Shown here piece by piece: positions 28,129 through 36,700 of a stretch of DNA of 64,000 nucleotides (position 1 is its first letter; every line of letters begins with the position of its first letter). The notes under the pieces were generated by a model. The model saw only the letters and a list, made by a program, of their open reading frames with translations. It searched no databases and had not been told where the DNA came from. The position numbers and the translations under genes were made by a program. The stretch is from Hyphococcus sp. (lineage in GTDB: Bacteria > Pseudomonadota > Alphaproteobacteria > Caulobacterales > Parvularculaceae). The stretch is from assembly GCA_028289605.1 (NCBI GenBank), contig JANQON010000016.1, positions 186,001-250,000 on the forward strand, written 5' to 3'.

Positions 28129-29976
28129 TTATTCCGCCGCGCCGCCGCGATCGCAATGGTCGCGAATAACCGCGATGAAGGCGGCTGCAAACGCCTCCTT
28201 TTTGGCGGCGCCGACCCCGAAAACGTCGCCGAACGCGGCCTCGTCCAACGGCTTTTTCCCCGCCATATCGATCAGCGTGCGGTCGGAGAAAACCACGTAA
28301 GCCGGCACGCCGCGCTCCCGCGCAAGCCCAAGTCGGCGTTCTTTTAAGGCGGCCAAAAGCGCCTGATCGGCCGGCGCGACGGCTTTGGCCGCCGCTTGCC
28401 GGCGGTCCTTGCGGCTCGCCTTCTTCGCCGGCGGTTTGCGCATCTCGTAGGCGCCGCCGTGATGAAACACGCGCGCACGGTCTCCGGGCGACAGCCCGCC
28501 ATAGACCGGGTCGGCGACGAGCAGCTTGTCGGCGGTCATCTGACGAATGAGCCTGCGCCAAAAGGGCGCCGGCTGATGCTCGCCGCGGCCATAGGCGGGC
28601 AGGGCGTCATGATTGTTCTGACGGATTTTCTCCGTATCGGCGCCGCGCAGGATATCGACGATATGGCTCGCCCCGAAGATGGCGCCGCTGTCGGCGACGG
28701 CCTCAAAAACCAGCTGCGCGTCGGCGCTTGCGTCGATCATCTCCGGCGGCTGGCGGCAGTTATCGCAATTGCCGCACGGCGCCGCTTCCTGCCCGAAATG
28801 GGCGAGCAGCGCCTGGCGGCGACAGGAAATGCTCTCGCAAAGCGTGACCAGCTCGTCCAGGCGGCGGACCTCGGCGCGGGCTGGGCCGCCGTCATTCCCG
28901 CTTGCGTCATCCCTCGAAATCATCCGCATACGGCGCGCGATATCGCTCGGAGAATACAGCATCACAGCCCGCGCCGGCGCTCCATCGCGACCTGCCCGGC
29001 CGATTTCCTGGTAATAGCCTTCGACCGACGCCGGGATGTCGTGATGAAAGACGAAACGAATGTCGGGCTTGTCGATCCCCATGCCGAAGGCGACGGTGGC
29101 GACGATGGTCAGGTCCGGTTCGGTCAGAAAGGCGTTAAGGCGTTCATTGCGGATCTCCGGGGCGAGCCCCGCATGATAGGCGGCGACGCGGAAGCCCTCC
29201 GCCGCCAGCGCCTCGGCAATGTCTTCCGTATTTTTGCGGGATAGCGCGTAGACGATCCCCTGTTGCCCGCGATGTTCGTCCATCAACGCGATCAGACGCT
29301 CCTTGCCGCGGGATTTTTCTTCGATGGCGATCTCGATATTCGGCCGGCTGAGATCGTGGATGAACACATCCGCGCCCGGGACAAGAAGGCGATCGGCGAT
29401 TTCTTTCCGCGTGCGGCCGTCCGCCGTGGCGGTAAAGGCGGCGATCTGGATGTCTGGAAAATGCGAGCGCAACTCGCCGAGCGCCATATAATCGGGTCGA
29501 AAATCATGACCCCACTGGCTGACGCAATGGGCCTCGTCAACAATGACCCGGGCGAGATCGACGCCCTTGAGCGCAGACAACATGCGCGGCGTCATCAAGC
29601 GTTCCGGCGACATATAGAGCAGACGAAGCTCGCCCGCCGCAGCGGCGCGCCAGTCCGCGACGCTGGCCTCTCTGTTGCGGCCTGAATGGATGGATCCGAC
29701 GGCTGCGCCGACGCTTTTCAGTTGCGCTACCTGGTTGTCCATTAAAGCGATCAACGGCGAGACGACGATCGTGAGCTTATCGCCTGCAAGCGCCGGAAGC
29801 TGATAACAAAGACTCTTCCCGGCGCCGGTCGGCATAATCGCCAGCGCGTCTCGCCCGGCGAGAATAGACTCGACAATCTCTTCCTGACCCGGACGAAACG
29901 TATCGAATCCGAAGACGGACTTCAGGATGTTGCGGGCGTGATCGCGTTCTTCGCCGAGCGGCAGCGCGGCCGCCAC
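28129..29976 (-). CDS. recQ: ATP-dependent DNA helicase RecQ
   Basis: This 615-residue 3'-5' helicase works in recombination and fork repair. Motifs appear in order: FGFDTFRPGQEEIV (motif 0), MPTGAGKSLCYQLPAL (Walker A), VDEAHCVSQWGHDFRPDY (DEAH box and aromatic-rich loop), FTATAD, and ATVAFGMGIDKPDIRFV with QEIGRAGRDG (motifs V-VI). The zinc-binding cysteines (CESISCRRQ and CGNCDNC) and the winged helix follow. The C-terminus (about 540-610) is an HRDC domain. The start is GTG at 29976, only six bases after the icd stop, so it is probably co-transcribed with icd. Confidence 0.96.
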   Translation of the reverse strand: MAAALPLGEERDHARNILKSVFGFDTFRPGQEEIVESILAGRDALAIMPTGAGKSLCYQLPALAGDKLTIVVSPLIALMDNQVAQLKSVGAAVGSIHSGRNREASVADWRAAAAGELRLLYMSPERLMTPRMLSALKGVDLARVIVDEAHCVSQWGHDFRPDYMALGELRSHFPDIQIAAFTATADGRTRKEIADRLLVPGADVFIHDLSRPNIEIAIEEKSRGKERLIALMDEHRGQQGIVYALSRKNTEDIAEALAAEGFRVAAYHAGLAPEIRNERLNAFLTEPDLTIVATVAFGMGIDKPDIRFVFHHDIPASVEGYYQEIGRAGRDGAPARAVMLYSPSDIARRMRMISRDDASGNDGGPARAEVRRLDELVTLCESISCRRQALLAHFGQEAAPCGNCDNCRQPPEMIDASADAQLVFEAVADSGAIFGASHIVDILRGADTEKIRQNNHDALPAYGRGEHQPAPFWRRLIRQMTADKLLVADPVYGGLSPGDRARVFHHGGAYEMRKPPAKKASRKDRRQAAAKAVAPADQALLAALKERRLGLARERGVPAYVVFSDRTLIDMAGKKPLDEAAFGDVFGVGAAKKEAFAAAFIAVIRDHCDRGGAAE

Positions 29977-29982
29977 GTCCCG

Positions 29983-31194
29983 TTAAGCCATTGCTTTCTG
30001 GAAGTTCTCGTCAACCTTGTCGATAAAGCCGGTCGTCGTCAGCCACTTCTGGTCCGCCCCGATAAGCAGCGCAAGGTCTTTCGTCATGTGACCGCTTTCG
30101 ACCGTCCTGATAATCGTCTGTTCAAGCGTTTCGGCGAATTTGATGAGTTCCTGATTGCCGTCCTGCTTGCCGCGATAGGTGAGGCCCCGCGTCCAGGCGT
30201 ACATCGACGCGATCGAGTTGGTCGACGTTTCTTCGCCCTTCTGGTGCTGGCGATAATGGCGGGTGACCGTGCCGTGCGCAGCTTCGGCTTCGACCGTCTT
30301 GCCGTCCGGCGTCATCAGCACCGACGTCATCAGGCCGAGCGAACCGAAGCCCTGGGCCACCGTATCGGACTGCACGTCGCCGTCATAGTTTTTGCACGCC
30401 CACACATAGCCGCCGGACCATTTCATGCAGGCCGCCACCATGTCGTCGATCAGGCGGTGTTCATAGGTGCCGTTGAATTCCGCGAACTTGTCTTTGAATT
30501 CCGTCTCGAAGACTTCCGCAAACAGGTCCTTGAAGCGGCCGTCATATTTTTTGAGGATGGTGTTCTTCGTCGAAAGATAGACCGGGTATTTCCGCATCAA
30601 GCCATAGTTGAAGCACGCCCTCGCAAAGTCGCGGATCGACGCGTCGAGATTGTACATGCCCATGTAAATGCCCGACGACGGCGCTTCGAAGACCTCCTCT
30701 TCAATCACGTCGCCATTATCGCCCGTCCATTTGATGGTCAGTTTGCCCTTGCCGGGAAACAGCATGTCTGTTGCGCGATATTGATCGCCAAAGGCGTGGC
30801 GGCCGATGATGATCGGCTGGGTCCAGCCGGGCACCAGGCGCGGCACGTTGGAGATGATGATCGGCTCGCGGAAAACGACGCCGCCCAGAATGTTCCGGAT
30901 CGTGCCGTTGGGCGAGCGCCACATTTTCTTCAGGCCGAACTCTTCGACGCGGGCTTCATCCGGGGTTATGGTGGCGCATTTAACGGCGACGCCGTATTTC
31001 TTGGTCGCTTCCGCCGCCTCAACCGTAATCTGGTCGTCGGTTTCGTCGCGCTTTTCGATGCCGAGGTCGAAATACTTCAGGTCGATATCGAGATAGGGGT
31101 GGATCAGTTTGTCCTTGATCATCTGCCAGATGATCCGGGTCATTTCGTCCCCGTCCATTTCAACAATCGGGTTTTCGACTTTAATCTTCGACAT
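29983..31194 (-). CDS. icd: Isocitrate dehydrogenase (NADP+)
   Basis: This 403-residue enzyme oxidises isocitrate to 2-oxoglutarate in the TCA cycle. It belongs to the eukaryotic-like homodimeric type common in alphaproteobacteria: [18 protein letters not shown] at the start, [18 protein letters not shown] (substrate loop), the [11 protein letters not shown] segment, [20 protein letters not shown], and the nucleotide-binding [17 protein letters not shown]. The ATG follows AAGGAAG. It is divergent from trmJ and upstream of recQ. The alaS-icd-trmJ neighbourhood is known from other alphaproteobacteria. Confidence 0.98.
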   Translation of the reverse strand: MSKIKVENPIVEMDGDEMTRIIWQMIKDKLIHPYLDIDLKYFDLGIEKRDETDDQITVEAAEATKKYGVAVKCATITPDEARVEEFGLKKMWRSPNGTIRNILGGVVFREPIIISNVPRLVPGWTQPIIIGRHAFGDQYRATDMLFPGKGKLTIKWTGDNGDVIEEEVFEAPSSGIYMGMYNLDASIRDFARACFNYGLMRKYPVYLSTKNTILKKYDGRFKDLFAEVFETEFKDKFAEFNGTYEHRLIDDMVAACMKWSGGYVWACKNYDGDVQSDTVAQGFGSLGLMTSVLMTPDGKTVEAEAAHGTVTRHYRQHQKGEETSTNSIASMYAWTRGLTYRGKQDGNQELIKFAETLEQTIIRTVESGHMTKDLALLIGADQKWLTTTGFIDKVDENFQKAMA

Positions 31195-31329
31195 GAAGCT
31201 TCCTTGCAGGGTTGCGGACGCGAGATCAGCGGAACGCAGGCGCGGCCTATGGATGGTCGGTGCGACGGGGGCTATAGCATCGGGCGCGCGGCGGTCAAAG
31301 GGTTCCCGCGGGCGTTTGAGGGAAGACGG

Positions 31330-32112
31330 ATGGCGACGACGCGCATTAGCAGATCACGGGCGGGCGAACTGGCGGGACCTGCGCCGATATTTGTCCTTGT
31401 CGAGCCGCAAATGGGGGAAAATATCGGCGCCGCAGCGAGGGCGATGCTGAACTTCGGCGTCACCGGCTTGCGGCTGGTCAATCCCCGCGACGGTTGGCCA
31501 AACCCCAAGGCTGCGGCGATGGCGTCGGGCGCGGCGGCCGTCATTGACGGCGCCCAGGTTTTTGAGACGCTCGACGCCGCGGTCAGCGACTGCGTCTACG
31601 TCATCGCCACGACCGCCCGGCGGCGCGAGATGTCCCTTCCGGTCCTGGGTCCGGATGAGGCCGCGGCGGCGCTGAACGACCGCGTCGGCGGCGGCGACCG
31701 GTGCGCGGTGCTTTTCGGGGGCGAGCGAAACGGCTTGTCGTCCGACCAGGTGGCGCGCGCTGACGCTATTCTTTCGTTTCCGGTAAACCCTGCATTCGCT
31801 TCGCTCAATCTCGCCCAAGCTGTTTTGCTCGTGGCCTATGAGTGGTCACGAACAGGAGAAACGCCCTCAATTGCAAATCCGCTTGCTGAGGAACGCCGCG
31901 CCAGCCGGGAAGATGTCGACCGGCTTTATCTTCATCTGGAATCGCAACTTGATGAGGCCAATTACTTCTTCCCGCCCGAAATGAGGGACACGATGGCGCG
32001 CAATCTGCGGGTCTCGTTGACGCGCGCGGGTTTCACCGAGAGCGAAGTGCGCGCGCTGCGCGGCGTTGTGAAGGCGTTGTCCGGCAAAAAAGGAGGCGGC
32101 GAGAATGAGTGA
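31330..32112 (+). CDS. trmJ: tRNA (cytidine/uridine-2'-O-)-methyltransferase
   Basis: This 260-residue SPOUT-class enzyme methylates the ribose at position 32 of certain tRNAs using S-adenosylmethionine. The knotted domain signatures are [48 protein letters not shown] and [12 protein letters not shown]. The C-terminal helical extension typical of TrmJ ends in [12 protein letters not shown]. The frame is open far upstream (to 29938) because it shadows icd on the other strand; I chose the ATG at 31330, which follows GAGGGAAG and begins the family sequence. It is divergent from icd. Confidence 0.95.
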   Translation: MATTRISRSRAGELAGPAPIFVLVEPQMGENIGAAARAMLNFGVTGLRLVNPRDGWPNPKAAAMASGAAAVIDGAQVFETLDAAVSDCVYVIATTARRREMSLPVLGPDEAAAALNDRVGGGDRCAVLFGGERNGLSSDQVARADAILSFPVNPAFASLNLAQAVLLVAYEWSRTGETPSIANPLAEERRASREDVDRLYLHLESQLDEANYFFPPEMRDTMARNLRVSLTRAGFTESEVRALRGVVKALSGKKGGGENE

Positions 32113-32424
32113 CGGGAAACTGTTGCCGTTATTCGGGACCTCAAAAGCCCGCTCGCGTCAGGGGGCGATCGGTTCTTTGGTTCGCGTACGGCGCAGTACG
32201 CTGTAATCGATGCAGTTTCCGTTTTGCACTCGTCTGCGCTCGACAGCTTCCGCTCTTGTGTTGGCAGGATTCTCCGGTGCGGCGTTTAGCGGAGGTCATG
32301 CGGCGCTCTTTGCAATATTATTTTAATCGCACGGGAATATAGAGAAAGCTAAAAGCGTTCAGTGCGCGAATGAAACCCTTCACACCAGCCAATTTGAATT
32401 ATCACCTATTGGAAATCTGAAAAA
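32113..32424. other. Intergenic region between trmJ and yhhQ
   Basis: This 312-base gap is richer in A+T than its surroundings. It contains a 6-bp inverted repeat GCGTAC-ggcgca-GTACGC at 32184-32201 and a possible promoter near TTGCAA/GAATAT at about 32310-32340. A short open frame of 33 codons (32105-32206) starts inside trmJ but I cannot support it. In several alphaproteobacteria murI lies at this place; it is absent here. I do not see a preQ1 riboswitch, although the next gene would be a natural target. Confidence 0.45.
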
Positions 32425-33183
32425 ATGAACTCTGAATCTGCAGAAAAAGCCCAGATTGAACGAATTGATCAGGCCGACGCCCTGACGGGGCATCGGTTCA
32501 GATATTACGACTTCGCCATGGCGGCGACCTGCGTCATCTTCGTGTGCTCCAACATCATCGGGGCGGGTAAGGTCGCGGAAATCGGAGGCTTCGCTTTCGG
32601 CGCCGGCGTCCTGTTCTTTCCACTGTCCTATGTTCTGGGCGACGTGTTGACCGAAGTCTACGGCTATGCCCGCGCGCGCAGAGTGATCTGGGCGGGATTC
32701 GTCGCCGCCGCGTTCGCCGCGGGCATGGCCGCGTTCATCACCTGGATGCCGCCGGCGCCGGGCTGGAACGTCGATCTCGGCGGCGTTGATCGGCAGACGG
32801 CGTTTGAAGCGAATTTCGGCCAGGCGCCGAGGATCGTCTTCGCCTCGATCACGGCCTTCTGGGTTGGGGAACTCGCCAACGCCTATGTCATGGCGCGCAT
32901 GAAAGTCTGGTCATCCGGAAAGCATCTCTGGCAGCGCACGATCGGCTCCACGGTGGTCGGTCAGGGGCTCGACTCGCTTATCTTTTATCCGCTCGCGTTC
33001 CTTGGCGTATGGAGCGTTGAGCTCATCATCACGGTGCTCTTCACCAACTACGCCCTGAAGGTCCTGTGGGAGGCGATGCTGACGCCGGTCACTTACAAGG
33101 TCGTTGGGGCTCTGAAAAAGGCGGAAGGCGTGGACGTTTATGACGCTGAGACTGACTTCACGCCGTTTTCTGTCAAATCCTGA
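32425..33183 (+). CDS. yhhQ: Queuosine precursor transporter (VUT/YhhQ family)
   Basis: This 252-residue inner-membrane protein belongs to the YhhQ/VUT family, which imports 7-deazaguanine precursors of the tRNA base queuosine. It has about six hydrophobic segments; family signatures are FVCSNIIGAGKVAEIGG near the start, FPLSYVLGDVLTEVYGYARAR and LWQRTIGSTVVGQGLDSLIFYPLAFLG. The start ATG at 32425 lies behind a weak AAATCTG. It is a single gene before rpsD. The family call is firm; the precise substrate (preQ0, preQ1 or queuine) is not readable. Confidence 0.92.
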   Translation: MNSESAEKAQIERIDQADALTGHRFRYYDFAMAATCVIFVCSNIIGAGKVAEIGGFAFGAGVLFFPLSYVLGDVLTEVYGYARARRVIWAGFVAAAFAAGMAAFITWMPPAPGWNVDLGGVDRQTAFEANFGQAPRIVFASITAFWVGELANAYVMARMKVWSSGKHLWQRTIGSTVVGQGLDSLIFYPLAFLGVWSVELIITVLFTNYALKVLWEAMLTPVTYKVVGALKKAEGVDVYDAETDFTPFSVKS

Positions 33184-33200
33184 GAATCCCGCCTAAGCGT

Positions 33201-33229
33201 TTGACATTCCCCGACTTCGCCCCTATACG
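33201..33229 (+). promoter_or_regulatory. Housekeeping-type promoter of rpsD
   Basis: TTGACA at 33201-33206 and TATACG at 33224-33229 are separated by exactly 17 bases. This is the best sigma-70-type promoter I see in the window and would give an rpsD leader of about 85 bases. Confidence 0.7.
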
Positions 33230-33320
33230 GCCCCGCTTTACGACGGATGGCGCGTGGACCGCCGTTGGAATTGCGCCGGGGATGGGCCCCGGGGCCGGGC
33301 CGCGCCGAGAGTGAGGAAGA

Positions 33321-33938
33321 ATGTCAAAACGCGACAGCGTTAAGCACAAGCTTGACCGCCGGGTCGGCGAAAATGTTTGGGGCCGCCCCAAATCTCCAGT
33401 CAACAAACGCGATTACGGACCCGGGATGCACGGGCAGCGCCGCAAGGGCAAGCTGTCTGACTTCGGCCTGCAGTTGATGGCCAAGCAAAAGCTCAAAGGT
33501 TATTACGGCAACATCACAGAAAAGCAGTTCTCCCGCACCTACGACGAGGCCTCAGATAAGAAAGGCAACACGGCGGAGAACCTGATCGGTCTTCTTGAAA
33601 GCCGTCTTGACGCGATCGTCTACCGCGCGAAGTTCGTGCCGACGGTGTTCGCCGCCCGACAGTTTGTGAACCACGGCCATGTGATGGTGAACGGCGTGCG
33701 CTCCAACATTCCGTCCATGCGGCTCCGACCGGGCGATGTCGTCGAGATCCGCCAGAAGTCAAAGAACATGGCGCTGGTGCTTGAAGCGCTGCAGAGCGCA
33801 GAACGCGACATTCCTGAATATGTCGACGTCGATCCGAAAAAAATGACGGCGACCTATGTTCGCATTCCGGAGTTTGCAGAGGTGCCCTATCCCTGCACCA
33901 TGGAGCCGAACCTCGTCGTCGAATTCTATTCTTCGTAA
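33321..33938 (+). CDS. rpsD: 30S ribosomal protein S4
   Basis: This 205-residue primary rRNA-binding protein organises the small-subunit 5' domain. The N-terminal [26 protein letters not shown] and [22 protein letters not shown] are typical. The S4 RNA-binding domain is [34 protein letters not shown] (about 95-128). The zinc-binding cysteines seen in some S4 proteins are absent. The ATG follows GTGAGGAAG. It has its own promoter and terminator and is probably monocistronic. Confidence 0.98.
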   Translation: MSKRDSVKHKLDRRVGENVWGRPKSPVNKRDYGPGMHGQRRKGKLSDFGLQLMAKQKLKGYYGNITEKQFSRTYDEASDKKGNTAENLIGLLESRLDAIVYRAKFVPTVFAARQFVNHGHVMVNGVRSNIPSMRLRPGDVVEIRQKSKNMALVLEALQSAERDIPEYVDVDPKKMTATYVRIPEFAEVPYPCTMEPNLVVEFYSS

Positions 33939-33960
33939 AGACACGCCGATTTCGCATTCG

Positions 33961-34001
33961 AAAAAGGCCGCATCCCGCAAGTCGGGGGCGGCCTTTTTTT
34001 T
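33961..34001. terminator. Bidirectional terminator between rpsD and mlaC
   Basis: AAAAAGGCCGC (33961-33971) pairs with GCGGCCTTTTT (33988-33998), with an inner CCCG/CGGG stem and a T-run to 34001. A matching A-run on the other side means it can end both the rpsD and the mlaC transcripts. Confidence 0.9.
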
Positions 34002-34034
34002 CGTGCGCCGGCGGCGAATGCCGAAGTCCGATCG

Positions 34035-34646
34035 TCAGCCGTCTGTTTTTTCTCTGAGGTCGTCAATCAGCGCGTCAACGCCGTCCGGCGGTCCGCCGTT
34101 GTTCGAGATAATCGACGTAAAGGTTGAGCGTTGCTCCAGGGCGAGCCAGACATTGTCCGCGCCTGCGTCGACAATGCTCAATCCGCCATCGCGGCTTCGA
34201 TAGACGCGCCAGTGAAAGACAACATCGGTCAACGGATCGCCCGGCGCCGGATTCACGACTTTGGAGTTGACGATGATGTCGCGCTCCGAACGGTCGATCG
34301 ACCCGGTGACCGCCAGCTTTTGTCCCGAATATTCTGACAGAACGTTCTGATAGACCTTGGTGGCGTATTTCCTGAACAGCGGATCGTAGGCCGTTTTTTG
34401 TTCGTCGGTGAGCCTGCGGGCAAACTGACCGAGGACAAAACGGCTGACCCGGCGCATGTCGACATATTCGTCCACAAGCTCTTCGATACCGTCGAGCCTT
34501 TCCGTTTCAGTCGGCGCGTTAAGATGGGGTTCGGCTTTGTCGAGGATTTCCTGAACAAACACTTCGGCCGCGTCGTCCGCGGCGGCCGGCCCGGTCACGG
34601 AAAGAAACAGAGCGGCAACGCCCAGGATCATTCCTGCTATTCTCAT
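34035..34646 (-). CDS. mlaC: Phospholipid-transport protein MlaC (Ttg2D family)
   Basis: This 203-residue periplasmic protein has a signal peptide (MRIAGMILGVAALFLSVTGPAAA) and a MlaC/Ttg2 domain with VDMRRVSRFVLGQFARRLT, YLVVY-like YATKVYQNVL and VVFHWRVYRSRDG. MlaC shuttles phospholipids between the outer membrane MlaA complex and the inner-membrane MlaFEDB transporter. The gene follows mlaA by 23 bases in the same direction, so the two form an operon. The genes for MlaD, MlaE and MlaF are not in this window. Confidence 0.93.
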   Translation of the reverse strand: MRIAGMILGVAALFLSVTGPAAADDAAEVFVQEILDKAEPHLNAPTETERLDGIEELVDEYVDMRRVSRFVLGQFARRLTDEQKTAYDPLFRKYATKVYQNVLSEYSGQKLAVTGSIDRSERDIIVNSKVVNPAPGDPLTDVVFHWRVYRSRDGGLSIVDAGADNVWLALEQRSTFTSIISNNGGPPDGVDALIDDLREKTDG

Positions 34647-34669
34647 CAGATCGCTCCTTTAGGGGAAAT

Positions 34670-35485
34670 CTACTCGAGATCGTCGAACTCTTCGAAATCG
34701 CCAATGTCCGGCAGGTCGTCGAAATTGGTTCGGCCGTTCGCGATTTCGCGTTTGCGGGCCTGCATGTAGAAACTGCGGAACGAGGCGTAGTAGTCAAGTG
34801 AATTCGCCCTTATCTCCTCCAGCGGTTCGATCAGCGGTTCGCGGGCCGAGATGCCGGACACGCCTGCGCGAGAATAGCGATAGAGAGCGGCGGGATTTGT
34901 GCCGATCCAGACGGCGGGATCCATGGCGATACCGACGCCGGCGCCGAAGCCGTCCCGGAAAGAACTCGGTCCGAGAAGCGGCAGCATAAGATAGGGACCG
35001 GAATCAACGCCCCAAACAGCCAGCGTCTGGCCGAAATCCTCAGAGTGCTGAGGAATGCCGATACGCTCGGCGGGGTCTCCCATGCCGCCGAATCCAACTG
35101 TTGAATTGATGACAAATCGGCTTGCGGTGTTGCCCGCGCGCTTAAATTCGCCCTGCAGGATGTCGTTGATCAGGATGACGGGCGTGCGCAGATTATCGAA
35201 GAAATTGCGGAGGCCCTTGCGCTGTTTCTTGAATGTGACGGAGCGATAGAGCTGCGCCGCGGGAACAAGGACGGCGCCGTCGACCGCGTTGTTGAAACCG
35301 AACACGCGGCGGTTGAAGCCTTCCCATGGGTCTCCCGCAGCGCCTTCTTCGGCGCTTACCGCATCGGCGTCCTCAACAATGACGTCCGGATCGACTTCAG
35401 CGATCTGAGCGCGTGCGCCCGTTGACGCCAATAGGATCGCTGCCAATAAGGGCGCCGCCCATGCGGCTGTCACACGAAAACCCAC
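34670..35485 (-). CDS. mlaA: MlaA/VacJ-family outer-membrane protein
   Basis: This protein of about 271 residues has an N-terminal signal peptide (TAAWAAPLLAAILLASTGARA) and the VacJ domain: DPWEGFNRRVFGFNNAVD, RKGLRNFFDNLRTPVILINDILQG, RFVINSTVGFGG, EDFGQTLAVWGVDSGPYLMLPLLGPSS. MlaA removes misplaced phospholipids from the outer leaflet and hands them to MlaC. I chose the GTG at 35485 because it begins the signal peptide and has GGGAG upstream; the frame stays open to 35629 with an unlikely basic extension. The signal lacks the lipobox cysteine found in enterobacterial MlaA. The tail is rich in Asp and Glu. Confidence 0.9.
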   Translation of the reverse strand: MGFRVTAAWAAPLLAAILLASTGARAQIAEVDPDVIVEDADAVSAEEGAAGDPWEGFNRRVFGFNNAVDGAVLVPAAQLYRSVTFKKQRKGLRNFFDNLRTPVILINDILQGEFKRAGNTASRFVINSTVGFGGMGDPAERIGIPQHSEDFGQTLAVWGVDSGPYLMLPLLGPSSFRDGFGAGVGIAMDPAVWIGTNPAALYRYSRAGVSGISAREPLIEPLEEIRANSLDYYASFRSFYMQARKREIANGRTNFDDLPDIGDFEEFDDLE

Positions 35486-35626
35486 TAGAACCGACTCCCG
35501 CTTTTTGCTTCGTCTTCGCCGCCGAAATTGGCGAATCGAAGTCAGGATATAGGCGCCGCGGCGGCATGAACAATCAATAGTTTGGTTAACCCCGGATTCG
35601 CGTGAGCGCTGAATTTGCTTGCTTTT

Positions 35627-35648
35627 CATATAAAGATATCTTTATATG
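35627..35648. promoter_or_regulatory. Perfect 22-bp palindrome at the start of the methionine operon
   Basis: The half CATATAAAGAT is followed directly by its exact reverse complement ATCTTTATATG. The last three bases are the ATG of the ArsR-methyltransferase gene. It is the obvious operator for that regulator and has the look of sites known for SahR-type ArsR regulators of methionine genes, though I could not check the published motif. It lies 142 bases upstream of mlaA on the other strand. Confidence 0.8.
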
Positions 35649-36686
35649 TGTTCTTCGGCCAGCTTGATTGAACCGCCCATGTCTTCGCTCGACTCCACGC
35701 TCAGTGTTTTTCGCGCCGTCGGCGAGGAAACCCGGCTGCGCATCATGGCGCTGCTGGCTCGGGGCGAGCTGACCGTCAGCGAATTGACCCAGATTCTCGG
35801 CCAAAGCCAGCCGCGGGTCAGCCGTCATCTGAAGATCTTGGCAGATGCGGCGCTTGTTGAGCGTCACCGGGAAGGGGCCTGGATGTTTTACCGGATTGCG
35901 GGCGGCGCTGAGGCGGACCCGGCGCGCGACGCCCTGGTCGCGGCGATATCGGCCATCGGCGAAGACGGAGATCGAATCGTCGCCCGCGACGCGGAGCGAT
36001 TTGCGCAAAGCCGCCAGGCCCGCGCCGACCAGGCGGCGGCCTATTTTCAGGAGAATGCAGCGGAGTGGTCTCGCCTGCGCAATCTGCATCTGCCCGAATC
36101 GGACATCGAACGACAAATCGTGGACATAGCCGGCAAGGGCTCGGTCGACGTCTTTGTCGACCTCGGCACCGGAACGGGCCGGATGCTGGAGATTTTCGCT
36201 GATCGCTTCACGCAGGGCGTCGGCTACGACTTATCTCATGAAATGCTCTCGATAGCGCGCAACAATCTGGAGCAAGCCGGCGTGACCCACGCCCAGGCGC
36301 GTCACGGCGATTTGTTTTCGCTTCCGATGGAAAACGGAGCGGCCGACATCGTCTGCATACACCACGTTTTGCACTACCTGGCGGAACCGGAGGCGGCTGT
36401 TCGAGAAGCCGCCCGCATCCTAAAGCCAGGCGGACGAATCATTATCTCGGATTTTGCGCCCCACGACCTTGAGTTCCTGCGTGAGGAGCACGCCCATCGC
36501 CGGTTAGGGTTTGCCGACGCTGAGGTGAAACAATGGTGCGCGCGCGCGAACCTGCGACTTGAGCGAACGCAAACGCTTTCACCGACCGGCGCCGGGAAAG
36601 GCGCCGCCAAGAAATTGACCGTTAAGATCTGGCTTTGCGCCGCGCCGGCGGGAGTCAAACGCCTGCGCGCGCGTAGTGCGGCGTAA
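35646..36686 (+). CDS. ArsR-family regulator fused to SAM-dependent methyltransferase
   Basis: This 346-residue protein has an N-terminal winged helix (about 15-95: EETRLRIMALLARGELTVSELTQILGQSQPRVSRHLKIL) and a C-terminal class I methyltransferase domain (about 145-330) with the SAM-binding motif VFVDLGTGTGRMLEIFAD and IVCIHHVLHYLAEPEAAVREAARILKPGGRIIISDF. Such fusions lie before metF in many alphaproteobacteria and probably sense SAM or SAH. The gene starts within a perfect palindrome, which suggests autoregulation. ATG at 35646 has no ribosome site; ATG at 35679 is the alternative. metF follows after 14 bases. Confidence 0.92.
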   Translation: MCSSASLIEPPMSSLDSTLSVFRAVGEETRLRIMALLARGELTVSELTQILGQSQPRVSRHLKILADAALVERHREGAWMFYRIAGGAEADPARDALVAAISAIGEDGDRIVARDAERFAQSRQARADQAAAYFQENAAEWSRLRNLHLPESDIERQIVDIAGKGSVDVFVDLGTGTGRMLEIFADRFTQGVGYDLSHEMLSIARNNLEQAGVTHAQARHGDLFSLPMENGAADIVCIHHVLHYLAEPEAAVREAARILKPGGRIIISDFAPHDLEFLREEHAHRRLGFADAEVKQWCARANLRLERTQTLSPTGAGKGAAKKLTVKIWLCAAPAGVKRLRARSAA

Positions 36687-36700
36687 TCAGGGGCGAGGCT

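Noticed and set aside
29938-31329. A long N-terminal extension of the trmJ frame
   Set aside because: It is the antisense shadow of icd; trmJ has a clear start with a ribosome site at 31330.
32105-32206. A 33-codon open frame starting eight bases before the trmJ stop
   Set aside because: It is short, has no ribosome site of its own that I can separate from trmJ, and matches no family I know.
32207-32424. A preQ1 riboswitch before the queuosine-precursor transporter
   Set aside because: I could not find the hairpin with the A-rich tail that defines the preQ1-I class, and nothing else convincing.
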